Origin: Ligula intestinalis
Lineage: Eukaryota > Platyhelminthes > Cestoda > Diphyllobothriidea > Diphyllobothriidae
NCBI GenBank assembly: GCA_036362985.1
Contig: JAYGXS010000004.1
Span: forward strand, 68,816,062 to 68,880,061
Reading direction: 5' to 3'
Length of the DNA stretch: 64,000 bases
The notes beneath the pieces are model-generated. The model had not been told where the DNA came from. It was given only the letters and a program-made list of their open reading frames with translations, and did no database searches. The translations under genes and the position numbers were made by a program. Shown here piece after piece: positions 44,731 through 55,710 of this stretch (position 1 is the first letter of the stretch; each line of letters starts with the position of its first letter).

Positions 44731-46240
44731 TTCAAGAAATAGTGTTTTCTGTAAACATTTTTCAAAACGGACACAAGCCAAGCTTTTAGTTAAATTCAAA
44801 TGTCGAATTTTTGTTTGAAAAGAAGCCTATCATTTTCTGAATTCTAGCAGATATTTCATAAGGAACCAATTTCTGATCAAATAAATATTAGCATTCAGAT
44901 GCCGACTTCATGACGGTTAAAAGTGTACCTAGGTCCACAAGTCTATTATTAAACAAGCTTCTCTTTCATATGATAACAAAAGGCATTGAATAAAATCAGT
45001 CACTTACAACGCACTGCTAACATGAGCGAAAAGAAGATTGGATTAGACACGCGAATATAAACTCCGCAATATACTTTGTCGGCGCTTAATTTCAGGGGGC
45101 ATTTACTCGCTTGTCCTAAGTTTAGCTCTCGCGAAAACTTCGGCCCTCCTAACCGAAACCTTAACACTATCCAGAACTACATCTAACAAAAAAAACTTTT
45201 TTGTGGTTTGCCGCATGGCCATTTAGGCAGCATTTAAAACTGTGAACAATCTGATTGCTATAGGAACAACATGGACTATCTTTTGTTCCGGGTATTAATA
45301 CTGGACACACAAAAGGTGAATTGAGCAAAGTCAGGGTCCTATTTGGGTCAAGAAGACTACTTCGATTCATTCAAGATCACAAGTATGTCAGATATATTTT
45401 CCTTAAGTGATCTCATATGTTATAACTCAAAGACACTCAAACCTACGCACTGGAAAAAGTGGTGGTCCGACGGCTCAAAGTCCTGGCTGCTGATTCAGCG
45501 AACACAGCCAGCTTGTCAACAAAGATTGCGCAGAACCTGAAAAAATAAATCTTCTGCCGAATGACATTTGGTATTCTTTCATGTCACTTCCTTTTATGAC
45601 TTATATTCCGCAGGACCTGACAGTCAAGAATATCGAAATACTTCTAGGAGATCAATGCGATGAAACTCATAATCAAATTAGACACGCCCAAATCCTCTAA
45701 GTCCTGAAGAGCTGTCTGAAATACATACTTTACCTGTAACGGAATAATCTTTGAGCAGACGAAAGCAAATTCTGTGGATTCGTAGGTTTCCGCTCTCATA
45801 TCCGAGGCGGTTTTCCAGCGGTTAAAGTCACTGTTTTTCTTTCACCGCAAATTGAGTTCTGTGCTTGATTATTAAATGATGCCCGCACCATCATTGAACG
45901 TGATCAGATGCTGAATTTTAAAGAATGTACCAACACCTTTCTTCCCGAGCATTCAGTTTTAGTTAAAGGAGGAAGTAAACCGTCAGATTGATTTCCTGGA
46001 TTTCTTGTTTGTCACAAATATTGTAGTGACCTAGAACGCATACCGGAAAAATGACACAACTAATAAATTTCAGCAGCAACGAACCAATCCGACGCAAAAA
46101 TAATTTCGTGACCTCTCAATCAGCTGCAAGTGGTCGTTGCCTTTTAATAAGAGAATTAACTGTCTAATTAAGTGTCAGTCTTGAAGGTTGAAAAATGATA
46201 GGTAAAGGTTGTAGAAAAGATAAGTCATAAATGTGGGCGC
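44731..46240. other. Unassigned intergenic sequence
   Basis: No recognised gene, RNA or repeat in about 1.5 kb. Confidence 0.5.
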
Positions 46241-47300
46241 ATGGTGAGGAGTAGAGGAGGGTGGCATACCGATGCGTCTAGACGCATTGCATTGTAACGG
46301 AAGATAGGGTTGCTATATTGCAACTGAAGACCACATCAATGTGCATTTACGCTTTTGCTTGCTCCTTTGGAGCAGGGTACATTGGCCGAACAAAGAGAGG
46401 CCCGGAAAAGAGTGTATGTAGTGGACCTTGCCACCAGACGAAACTGACGAGCAACTGAGTCACACCCATACGCACACACAATGTCTCCCCCATTCTAGCC
46501 TCAACCTACAGTGGCTTGATCTAAATCGGTCTGGACAAAGCTCTAGGCTGATGCTACCGCCAGACGCACTGACGCACGTACTAAGGCGTCAATGCTGGTT
46601 CGCCCACGCGTGGTCCAATCAATGACCTTCACGGTTGCAGCCAAAGTTGGCAGCTGCTCTAGACAGGAATTCGGAACTGGCCCGCCTCGCGGCTGGACGT
46701 GTGCTCCGATAGTCTACTCGCTCACAACCTATTCTTCTGTCCTTCTGCAGAATAAACTATTCCTAACAATCTGGCCTTCCCAAGACTTCTCTCATCTCCC
46801 AAGAAAGCGGGCCTTGAAGATTGTAGGTGTTAGGATTGACCGACTTAGCCTTGACTCCTATAGGTATGTGAGCACATACCAGCCTGGTTAAGTAAAGGTG
46901 AGACTAGATCGACCTCGAGTTCTATTCCCGCCCCCTCTGTTAATACGAATCATCGGGTTAATACTAATAAAGCCTTTCAAGCTTTCTACCAGACACCAGC
47001 TAACTTTACTAAGGGCCTACACTAAGAAATGCGTGCAACAGCCGAAGCAGCGGCTATATGGCCAGCAAATCCAATGATTGTTTTAAGAGGAAGCAAACAC
47101 AGACACTTTCACTTCCGTGGCCAATTCTATCGCCAGGTGGCGATCGTACAGTTGTGCACATGACAGTAATAATCATCCCTTTTAGCTGACCCCTGACCAA
47201 TGCCCACGATCTAACCCAATTGTATCTCCCCCTACGTCTCCCCCAGCGCAAAGACCTCTACACGCTGATATCGCCACGCAAGCGGCGGGATAAAGATAAG
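46241..47300. other. GC-richer block, possible retroelement remnant
   Basis: GC is higher than in both flanks and CA/AC-rich text occurs at 46459-46482. Within it, 46822-47021 begins TGTAGG and ends CCTACA and contains AATAAAG near 46967, reminiscent of a short LTR, but no target-site duplication or partner copy is seen. Confidence 0.25.
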
Positions 47301-47323
47301 TTGTTTTAAAAGTACACTAAATA

Positions 47324-47536
47324 ATTGATGTTGTAACTTACCATTCTAAGAACCTATGTCCTAGCTTAAAGGCCCATGCCTTCTGGGTGATAAAACCGGT
47401 TTCTAAAATTCCGCTTTTTAATTTCCTGGTAAATTATTTTTTGCTCGCTGTATACATCAGTATATGTAAGGTCTATAGGCAAAGACCGAAATTTTTAGCA
47501 TGTAAGGCTGTTAGTATGGTAAGTCACAACATCAAT
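47324..47536. mobile_element. MITE-like element M2
   Basis: Terminal inverted repeats of 31 bp with four mismatches: ATTGATGTTGTAACTTACCA at 47324 and the complement of TGGTAAGTCACAACATCAAT ending at 47536. 213 bp in all, noncoding, flanked by AT-rich sequence (AATA on the left, ATAT on the right), so a short TA-containing target duplication is possible. The tips match those of M1 (15257-15562). Confidence 0.75.
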
Positions 47537-47690
47537 ATATATACTGTTAAAGTCTTCCGTTGGAAGCAAGCGCACATTTCACTGTTGTTTACGGGTTAAA
47601 ATCTAAAAACACACTTACGATTTTGGTCTATGCATATAGGCCTTAAATATTCTGATGCATGCAGCGGACAAAAATAAAATTATCAGGAAA
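47421..47690. repeat. Inverted repeat overlapping M2
   Basis: Arms 47421-47494 and 47620-47690: ATACATCAGTATATGTAAGG and TCTATAGGCAAAGACCGAAA pair with ATTTTGGTCTATGCATATAG and CCTTAAATATTCTGATGCAT. The same sequence occurs once more at 15130-15180 (plus). It is thus a separate dispersed repeat, one copy of which lies inside M2. Confidence 0.6.
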
Positions 47691-48099
47691 GTAAAAGCTG
47701 TACTTATTGCCCTCTTCACCTGTGCTAGTTTCATTATCCTTACAAATGTACTGACCTGATGGAAAGTTGCTGAAAACATATGTGTTATGGAGACGCGAAC
47801 GGTGCACCGCAGATAAGCCATGCCGGCAAACAGGCCGCACGCCTCGTGAGCACACGTGACGCCCACCCCCACGTGCACTGCCGCGGCATGGGAAACAACA
47901 CCAGAACTACCCTCTGGTCCGATAGACCAGGATTAGTTTAGCAGGACCAGCGCCTTATAAAAGAATGTACTGAACGCGCTTATTCATTCCGTTGTCTGTG
48001 TACCGTCTGGAATTAAGCCTTCCTATCAGAACCGCTCTCTTGGCTTCTTTTGACTATTATTCGGGTCCGAATGAACTGGGCTATAATAATATGTTTGCC

Positions 48100-48810
48100 A
48101 AAGCATCTATGCAAATTAAACATGGAAAGATATGCAGAAATTGCAATATCTTCGCCGAGTATTTAGGCAAATGGCTACCCACGCAACTATGTCAATCAGA
48201 GCACCCAAAAACGACCGGAGAGACCAAACCCAATCGGTCCTGGATTTTAGTGAGTTCTTCCATATGTAAAGAACGCATCCGAAGCCATCACCCGCCTTCT
48301 AACACTTAGGTTTGCACTAACCATCAGACATCTGGTCATGAGCCTGAAAGACCCACTGTCACGGCAAGAAGCGTCTGCACTGTTCTAACGGATCCGGTGC
48401 AATTGTTGACGTACGAGAAACTAGCAGTTTACTCCGGACACGAATGCCTGAACCGACAGCAGTGGTGAGGAATAAAGACGGTAGCTCTCAGGCTGCAGCT
48501 CACTGGACGAGGCTAAGCCACTTTTTGAAGGTAAACGAAGCTTAAATGCTTGCAAGGAATGAAAACTCTCTGAGCCACAAACTGTTGCAGTCATGGTTTT
48601 AAGGGTAAGCTGCCCACCACCTATCACAATGACATACGGCTCTCATATTCTGTACTCAGATTTTTCTCGAGCAGAGGAATCCCCCACGTGAGGAAGGCAT
48701 GGGGTGCTGACGATTTCGGCAGCAACGAGTCAAACTCTCACGTAATTATCACGCCAACGGCCAAAATGGATAATGACCTCGTTGCCATTACCCAATCGGA
48801 CGGGAAGTGT
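48100..48810 (+). pseudogene. PLE-C relic (C7)
   Basis: Plus-strand pieces: NGYPRNYVNQSTQKRPERPN (about 48172-48231), VLPYVKNASEAITRLLTL (48256-48309), IRHLVMSLKDPLSRQEAS (48325-48378), and then a ruined nuclease and a Ser/Thr-rich tail to about 48810. Order agrees with PLE-C (GYLRNFVNQ; YVKNVSE; MRPKDPLPRQE). Many stops. A PLE-C type terminal motif follows at 49216-49290. Confidence 0.65.
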
Positions 48811-49215
48811 CATGTCATAACTGCGTAAATAATGACTTCAAGGGATGATCGCGATAGCTGGTTATCAGGTTAAGCATAGGATTATGTGGTCACTGCGGAC
48901 CATGGAAACTGCCGATCTTTTCCCCTTGGTGATGGCTCTGAGCGAGGATTTGAAACGGTAGGCAGTAAAACACCTCGTTGCAGCGTTCGCCTCTTTTCAT
49001 TTTACATTTGAATATCCGCCCGTAGTGCAAAACGATTCCGTTTGTGCTTATCTTTGTTAAATATTAACATGCAAACATAAGCAGATGCAATTCATAGTTG
49101 ATCGAACATATATGGGAAAAAAATTACTCCAGGACTTACAAGCATACTTTCTTCACAAAATCGAATATTTGGAAGTGGAAATTAGCGTTTTCTAATTCGT
49201 TAATTGACAAAAAGA

Positions 49216-49290
49216 CGACTCGATCGCTAGGACAATACTTTTGGTCGCATGACGTTTCGAGATCCATCGCGGATTCGTCATCAGAGTCAT
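49216..49290 (-). promoter_or_regulatory. PLE-C 3' terminal repeat with hammerhead-like core
   Basis: On the minus strand 49285-49252 reads CTGATGA, then an arm GAATCC, loop GCGAT, arm GGATCTC, then GAAAC and GTC. The two arms pair with one bulged C, giving the CUGANGA-stem II-GAAA layout of a hammerhead ribozyme; ACGT after GAAA is self-complementary, which would allow a dimeric stem III. PLE terminal repeats are known to carry such motifs. It lies about 400 bp past the C7 relic. Stem I is not convincing, so activity is unproven. Confidence 0.5.
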
Positions 49291-49299
49291 AGTCATAGA

Positions 49300-50090
49300 G
49301 CAGTAGCAGAAACGCTAATTATTACAGTTAAGGAACTACTACGTGAGAAGTATGAAAATGCACGTAACATTCGAAGACTAGAAAGCGTTTTAAAATTACT
49401 TCAAACGGAGTTCCTCAACTTACCTGAGCTACCTTTGGCTAAACAAAAGCAATAGTAATTTTCCGTAACACGGTAACGCCATAAACGCTCACAGTCCATT
49501 GAATATAACAAAACTTATTTTTATGATCCGCATAATCGGCTAAAAGAAAAGATACGTTAGTGCAGCATTTTTCCCGAGCCATCAAGAGTTTTCTCGAGGC
49601 AAGTCTCCTCCAAGAATATGTTAACCACGCTGTAGGCTAGATAGTCCGCTTTTTAACTCTGAAAGAGCTTTTTTTAAAATCATCCAAAGGGAGCTGAACG
49701 CGAAGCTTTTTCCTTTTTGCTTTGCCACAGACGTGCTCGGTTCGAAAGATAATGATATGTTTTTTGATTTCTTGGCCAGGGAGATCGCAGTAAAAATTTT
49801 TTTCCGGTGGTTGCCTTCCGAGGCTTCCGTAAGTGAGCGAGAAATAGCACACAGTTAGCGCATACAATCATACGGATCAGGAAACTGCTCTTTCCGAAAA
49901 CAAACTTTGTGTACTTTCCGGCGATAATGGAGTGAGTTTTAATTCAAGGCTCCCTCATAAAGCGCGCTCTTAAACAATCAGTCGATTGTTTGAAAACAGA
50001 TGGGTTCTGCAGTTTGTGGTGGTTGTCAAAGTGGTCTGGTTACGATTATTCTTGAAAGTTTAAAGCATCTTTTCGCTGGTGTAATTTGAA
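49300..50090. other. Unassigned intergenic sequence
   Basis: No recognised gene or repeat. Short frames at 49249-49455 (plus) and 49637-49867 (minus) lack domains. Confidence 0.45.
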
Positions 50091-50094
50091 TAAG

Positions 50095-51215
50095 GTGCAA
50101 ACAGCAAGATTTATTGGATAGGATTATTTCGAGAGTGTTAGCCAGTTGCTACCTCTCATTGCATAACGTGAATAACGTATGAGATAATAAAAAAACTTGA
50201 ACTCATACAAAAAATCGAAACAAAAATCAAGATCACAAGAATTGGTCAAGGGGCAATTAATAAAGTAGGAAATTTAAACACTTTTGACAGCAAAAAATGC
50301 TGTAAAAAGGTCTAAGAAAATAGCGTGGGAAGAAGAATGTGCAAACAGGGAGCCAGTGCTACCAGGGCAGGCTTAGATTCCCAACATGATCCAGATGTTT
50401 TCATAGGTAAGGATTAAACCACCGTATATAAGTTGCCTCCAGCTAGCGTAAGGTACGAGCTGTTTTTGTCCGACCAAGTACTGATAAGTAAATTTTAAGG
50501 GTCCAATGAATGATCCGTCTGTAGTAAATGTTAAATAATGGACGAAAGAGAACTTCTGTCTTCTTGTTTTGGTAACCAGCTAGGTAAGTGATCCTTGGTT
50601 CCAGTGGCCAATAGCCGTTGCGTTCGCCCTTTTTACTTGCATCCATAAATTCATTAAGTCAGTTTGAAGTGGCGTGCAACCGCAAGGCTTCCTTCGCATA
50701 AGGAAATGGTTACGGCTTGGTTGGATTGAAAATTATGAGGTCAGCAGCATAATGAGTCCTTTTAATGACATTAAGTAAGTGTCGCTTGATGGTATTGAAA
50801 AGCTTATCGTCCTTAAAGAACAAGGATATTAGGACGCGATTTTGGGAACTGACTGTTCCGGAATTAAGGCCATAAGATTTGCTATACTTGTCTATAAAAT
50901 ATGAGGTCTACCCACGCTTGAGTAAAGTTTATTTGATGTTGGTTATTTCTGCTTCCAATGCCTCCATAAAGCTGGTTTTTTTCGCCCTCTGGAAGAGTAT
51001 ATTCCAAGTTTAGCTTCCAGTAAATGGATACTAAACTCAAATAATGCAGGTACTGTCGGCAATACAAGCGATCATGCAGGTGCCAACTTTCTTTCTGGAC
51101 GTGTGAACGTCTTGGAAGGAAAGCTGGTTCTTCCGTTCATGTTCCATGGTAAATTTAATCTTGTGGTGCAAACTGTTCATTGTAAACAATAATTCTTCAG
51201 CTGTTTACACATTCT
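50095..51215 (-). pseudogene. PLE-B copy (B7): post-palm RT to 3' end
   Basis: The longest PLE-B copy. On minus: KIKFTMEHERKNQLSFQDVH (about 51165-51100, the FTME...LPFLDV region after RT motif C), WKLNLEYTLPEGEKNQLYGG (about 51030-50960), a connecting region (50900-50700), and a nuclease relic (50650-50560: MDASKKGERNGYWPLEPRIT, in which the TCSCG and YIG residues are lost). The C-terminal coding end (about 50470-50420) and the 3' region to 50095 match the copies at 5745, 16495 and 44290. Many frameshifts. Confidence 0.75.
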
Positions 51216-51495
51216 TCAAAAGATTAATAACAGGTTACAATATATCAGTGTAGGTCAGTATATTTAGGGCAGTAGGCAATGCCTATAAAGACCCTATTGA
51301 AAACAGTATGCATGAAATATCCACTATTAAATATGCTACTATAAAAGAGTAAGTAACACATAAAAACATTTGGTCGCAGGTGTGTTAACGTGGCATGAGA
51401 TGGACTCTTTTAGCAAGTACCCAGGCTGTTAGTAATGTAAGTTACAACTTCAACATAAAATATGTTACTATAACATAGCGAGTAACATACACATG
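51216..51495. repeat. MITE M3 fragment and direct repeats beside LINE 3' end
   Basis: GGCTGTTAGTAATGTAAGTT then ACAACTTCAACAT (51424-51456) matches the right terminal inverted repeat of M2. ATATGCTACTATAAAAGAGT (51334 on) and ATATGTTACTATAACATAGC (51460 on), each followed by AAGTAACA or GAGTAACA, are direct repeats. The left end of the MITE is not found. It abuts the LINE stop codon side at about 51490. Confidence 0.45.
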
Positions 51496-51502
51496 TTAAG
51501 TT

Positions 51503-52984
51503 TTATCTATAGTTTGGTGCAAGGCGCAAAATATTGCTCCTTCCTTGTGCATATGAACGGTAACTGTTGAGTAATTGTCCATCCAATTTCCGTTTGAATG
51601 CATCTGTAGAGTTCGCCATTACGACCTCCTCGGGCAGTCCGTTCCAGGCACCGATGACTCGTTGTGAAAGCAACTGCTTGCGGACATCTAGATGGGATAA
51701 GGTTTCCCGCAGTTTGAGGGAATTCTCACAGAGTTTGGTCGAAGTGGCGAATGCGAAGAAGTCATCAAACTTCAGGGCACACTTCCGATTCATCACAAGC
51801 CGGTACGTCTGTATGAGGTCGCCTCGGCTTTATCTGTTTTCAAGAGGAAAAACGTTAAGTGCTTCTAGTCTACATTCGTAAGATGAAGAATTTAGGCCCT
51901 TCACCACTTTCGTTGCTCTTTTCTGAACTCTTTCCAGCATCTGGTTATCATTTTGCGACCATGGTCGCCACGCCTAAACGACATATTCCAGATGTGAACG
52001 AATAAATGTTCCGTATATTTGGCCGAATAGTTCTTTATCTATGTCGACAAAAGTTCGCATAATGGCAAACAGAACACTGTTCGCCCTGTTGGCTGCTCTA
52101 ACACACTGTAAAGACGGCTTCAGGGATGGCACAATAGCCATACCCAGATCTTTTTGATCATTGATGTTCGACAGGCACCCTCCATCGAGTACTTATTTGT
52201 GTAAGTCATCCATCGCGCTCACTTTCTTCGTCTTGAGCCGCAATGTGACACACTTTTCAAAGTTAAACCGCATTAACCATTTTTTGGACCATTCACCTAG
52301 GCGGTCAAGTCCTTCTTGCAGAGTTTGTTCATCATAAGCGTTTCTGATGGGTTGCCATATCTTAATATCATCTGCAAACTGGACTCCATTGCTGACCAGT
52401 CCATGCCTACAGTCGTTGACGTAGATCAGGAAAAATAATGGCCCAAGGACGGAGCCCTGTAGCACTCCACTCGCAACTGGTACTGAAGAGGATTTTGCGC
52501 TTCCAACGCACACGGACTTCGATCGGCCTATGAGAAAATTTCCCACCCAATTAAGTAAATTGCTCCTTATCCCGGATTCACCAACCTTGTAGAGTAGCCG
52601 TTCGTAAGGGAGTTTATCGAAGCCTTCTTTAAAGTCTATGTAAACGAAATCTGCGGGGGTATTTTTGTCTAATGACTTGGAGCACTGTTCCATAGAATAA
52701 AGCATATTGGTCAGGCAGGAGTGGTTTCCTCGAAACCCGTGTCGGGCACCATCAAAGAAGTCTTTTTCTTCGAGGAACTTCATAGTGGCCTTTTTGATGA
52801 TCCTTTTCATACCTTTATAACAGATGCAAGTTAGTCTCACTGGTCGATAGTTGTTCGCGCTGGTTCTGGATCCACCCTTGTGAATAAGGTATATGTTCGC
52901 AACTTTCCAATCGGATGGGAGGAGGCCTCGATCAAAGGAAAACTGAAAAATGTGTTTAGAAAGTCCCGAAGCCAACTCTTGCAA
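51503..52984 (-). pseudogene. LINE ORF2: reverse transcriptase and C-terminus
   Basis: Open for 263 codons from 52984 to 52193. Motifs include FDRGLLPSDWKVANIYLIHK and GSRTSANNYRPVRLTCICYK (fingers), ARHGFRGNHSCLTNMLYSME, and FVYIDFKEGFDKLPYERLLY (motif A, catalytic Asp kept). Next are SGVLQGSVLGPLFFLIYVND (motif B region) and VQFADDIKIW (motif C FADD, both Asp kept), then LDRLGEWSKKWLMRFNFEKC. The same frame continues past three stops as INDQKDLG, FGQIYGTFIRSHLEYVV, RVQKRATKVVKG and RVIGAWNGLPEEVV to 51503. RT active-site residues survive; the stops and lost endonuclease make it inactive. Confidence 0.92.
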
Positions 52985-53411
52985 TACTTTTGCTGGTTTT
53001 TGTCTGGACCCGGAGACTAAGCTTCAGAAGCGCAAGAAGTTCATTCCTCACATCTTCTTCTGTGAAACGGAGGTCCTCCATGATTCTGCTATTACTCTCT
53101 GCATGGAAGTCTGTCGGATTAAAATGCAGTTCCTCAGTGAAAAAAGATGCAAAAAACTTGCTAGGGTGTTCTGCTTTTTCGAGATTGTCTAAAATCTCCT
53201 CATTATTTTCACCTTTTAGTACTGCAACTGTGTCTTTGTTTTTCAGCCTGCTGTTTATGTATCTTTAGAGCACTTTTGGCTTCGTTACGGCCCGCTCTAT
53301 AATTGGCGCTTCATAGTCTTTCCGCGCTTTTCGAATATTCAATCGAACTTCGTTTCGCTTTTGGCAAAATTCTTCATTGTTTGAAGGTTGGCATGATGAT
53401 GCGTACCTTCT

Positions 53412-54410
53412 TCAGAGCTTGTTCTTACGATTTATTTGAAGCTTTAGATCTCGCGTTAACCAGATGGACCTGTTAGTCTTTTGTACCTTTTTCAGCAGAC
53501 AGTTTCGATGCGAAACTTCACTTATATGATCCCTGACAGTGTTCCAGTCGGCATCCGCACTACCGGTTAGGAGGTCATCCAAATTTATTGCTGCTAGTTC
53601 ATTTCTCATTGTAGTGTATTTTCCACGCCAGCCGTATAACCAAACCTTCGTATTTTTCGGTTGATTGGTGTTTGAAGCATATGCCCACAGGATCATGACA
53701 TGATAACTCTTTCCAAGAGGCGCGATTGACCTTATTTCGTTTGTATCGATTGGGTCTTTCGATAACATGAAGTCCAAACAGTTCGCTGTTTGTGCTTCTT
53801 TTATTTTCGTTGGGAATCCAACATTCTGCCCGAGAGAGGTCCCCCGTCAGCTTTAAGAGTCTAGTACTAAAAGACTCATGAGAACCCTTAACTGATAGCT
53901 CATCCCAGTTAATCAGTGGGCGTTAAAATCTTCAGTGAACAGCGCGTTGCCGTTTTGAGCCAGTTCACGCATTAGTTCAAATACGGTGTCGCCACCCTCT
54001 GGAGATTGATTTGGCGGTCTATAGACAGTCATGATATGTGAAGTGGGTGCACCACGCGTTTTCAGTCCAAGCCATAGCGCTTCACTATCATGAGAGGAAC
54101 TTATATTGCGTTCTGACGCAATGATGCCCTTCTTGACAAACACTGTTATTCCTCGTGCCTTCCTGTGTATCCAGTCCCGACGAAAAACTTGGTACTCTCC
54201 GGGTACAATTTCAGCATCCATTACGTCGGCCTGTAGCCAGGTCTCTGTAATGGATATGACATCCGGCTGTAGGTCAGCTATACAAACTTTGAGCTCTTTT
54301 AAAGCAAACTCTGTGCGTTCGTATAAAGAAAACGCAGCTTCGTCGGCATCGAGTTCTGAGCGATTTGTGTGTCGGAATAGCCGGAAGGTTTTTGCGGATT
54401 AACTAATTTA
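53412..54410 (-). pseudogene. LINE ORF2: APE-type endonuclease domain
   Basis: Minus-strand order: RFLYTNAQSLLKELKVCIAD, LQPDVISITETWLQADVMDA (ITETWL with catalytic Glu), YQVFRRDWIHRKARGITVFV, IMTVYRPPNQSPEGG (YRPP), LFTEDFNAH (usually GDFN) and, after a break near 53850, LDFMLSKDP and PLGKSYHVMILWAY. The last motif is normally SDH, so its catalytic Asp is replaced by Tyr. 54221-53913 and 53777-53412 share a frame. A linker region to the RT (53400-53000) holds several stops. Confidence 0.88.
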
Positions 54411-54502
54411 TTACATAAGTTTTGGTCTACTTTTTGTCTGTTAAACTCAGCGCTTTTGGCTGTCTCCATAGAAATGACCTCTGGGAGGTGATGATTTCCC
54501 TG

Positions 54503-55395
54503 TTAATTATTCGCAGGTTCCATTCGCCCGCATGGGATCTCCTGTAGAGTTCGGTTTTCAGTGCCCTCCACTTTTCTCTCTCGATCGGCGAGTACTCCCG
54601 CTGAAAAAACCGTTGGGTACTTGTTCCGTAGTTTCGATTTCCTGTTCAACAGTAGCTTCGCTTGTTCTTCGTGCTTGAGTATAAATTGTATCGGTCTGTG
54701 TCGACCCGAGTCCGCATATGGACACTTCTTAGGGCACAAACTAAATGCTTTTAGGACAAGGACCACCATTCCTTCATTTTCATGCAGGAGAAGCCTAATT
54801 TATCCGCGGAATAAATCCGTATCATGGTCAATTGTATTCTTTGGGGTCTCCGAAGAGCATTCAGGTATGCCTTGTATGAAGATGCACTGGCTGCGATTAA
54901 ATAACGGGCTTTGAGGTTTATGGTTGGACCCTTCCGAAGTGCGGGTATCGACTTGGCCTGTAGGATCCCTTAGCTCCGGCATTTGATAATTGGGAGGACC
55001 CGACCGCTCCCCTTTCGTGCCAAGACCACCTTTTTGTGTGGTAGTCGGTGGCGTCTTGGGCTCTTCGGGAGACGCGAACAGACTAGTTCTTACGGGTATC
55101 TTAGACACCACTTGCTTCGTTTTGGGGCTGTGTTAAAGACGGCACCCCTTGAGTAAGCAAAATAATCAGACGCATCGTCGTGGTCTGCCACTCTAGTGAC
55201 GATGCCGTCTGCCTCTTCTCCCGACGTGCAGGGTTTGACTTCCGGGATTTCCGACCCTTCGACTAGGTCGAGTTCCACTTCTGGTTCTGCTGGGGTTTGC
55301 TTATGGCGTATGGGAACCTTCTCTTTTTTCCATGTCTTGACCTTTTGTCGGCTTTCTGTCATCTCCAATCTCGAGCCATACGTTAAAGTAAGCAA
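54503..55395 (-). pseudogene. LINE ORF1, nucleic-acid-binding protein relic
   Basis: Three overlapping pieces: 55395-55090 (acidic and Lys-rich: VKTWKKEKVPIRHKQTPAEP, ELDLVEGSEIPEVKP), then a shift to 55111-54800 (TPPTTTQKGGLGTKGERSGP, QCIFIQGIPECSSETPKNTI), and in the same frame after a stop 54769-54503 (ALCPKK-type CPYADSGRHRPIQFILKHEE, QAKLLLNRKSKLRN). The second and third pieces have the pattern of an RRM-like fold (IFIQGIPE as strand 1, RPIQFIL as strand 3) seen in ORF1 of many LINEs. ORF1 proteins coat LINE RNA. Extension into 55383-55700 is possible but runs into tRNA-like sequence. Confidence 0.7.
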
Positions 55396-55637
55396 AGTGA
55401 CTTTAGTTCCTCTACTTCCGTTTTACGGTATACCATATCCTTCTGCATGATGGAAAATGCTTTGGAAAATTCCATGTTTGATATGCCATCTCGGTCTTCG
55501 TAATTTGTGTCTATTGAACTCGGAGGATTTCTAGGCCTTCTAGCAGTGGGCGATTTCGTTACACCAACCATGCGGTTTCTGCCCTCGAAATTATGAATAG
55601 GGCTTATGTTCTGAATTAAATCAGTGAGCGCCGTGCG

Positions 55638-55710
55638 CCGTCGTGGTGTAGTGGTAACAACCGATGCCCGTGAACTACGGGTTTTGGGTTCGAATCCCAC
55701 TCGCGTCAGC
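55638..55710 (+). tRNA. tRNA-like sequence, probable pseudogene or SINE head
   Basis: TGGTGTAGTGGTAACAACCG (box A) and TTGGGTTCGAATCCCAC (box B with a T-loop TTCGAAT) are well spaced, and CCCG/CGGG can form an anticodon stem. The acceptor arms (GCCGTCG against GCGTCAGC) pair poorly and position 33 of the anticodon loop is not T, so a functional tRNA is unlikely. It lies just upstream of the LINE 5' side, on the other strand. Confidence 0.45.

Larger units (their letters stand above)
51490..55430 (-). mobile_element. Nearly full-length CR1-like LINE (minus)
   Basis: About 3.9 kb, transcribed right to left: ORF1 (55395-54503), endonuclease (about 54410-53412), reverse transcriptase (about 53000-52193) and C-terminal region (52190-51503), a typical order for CR1-group non-LTR elements. 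All parts carry stops or frameshifts. It is the only element here with an APE-type endonuclease and shares its C-terminal region with the LINE fragment at 33668-34277. The 3' side abuts a MITE fragment; the 5' side abuts tRNA-like sequence. Confidence 0.9.

Noticed and set aside
46428..46891. Protein gene from 65- and 99-codon frames
   Set aside because: No domain, no conservation evidence; the block looks like retroelement debris.
48940..49030. tRNA-like box B (minus strand, GTTTCAAATCCTC)
   Set aside because: No matching box A at a proper distance; too weak to call a SINE.
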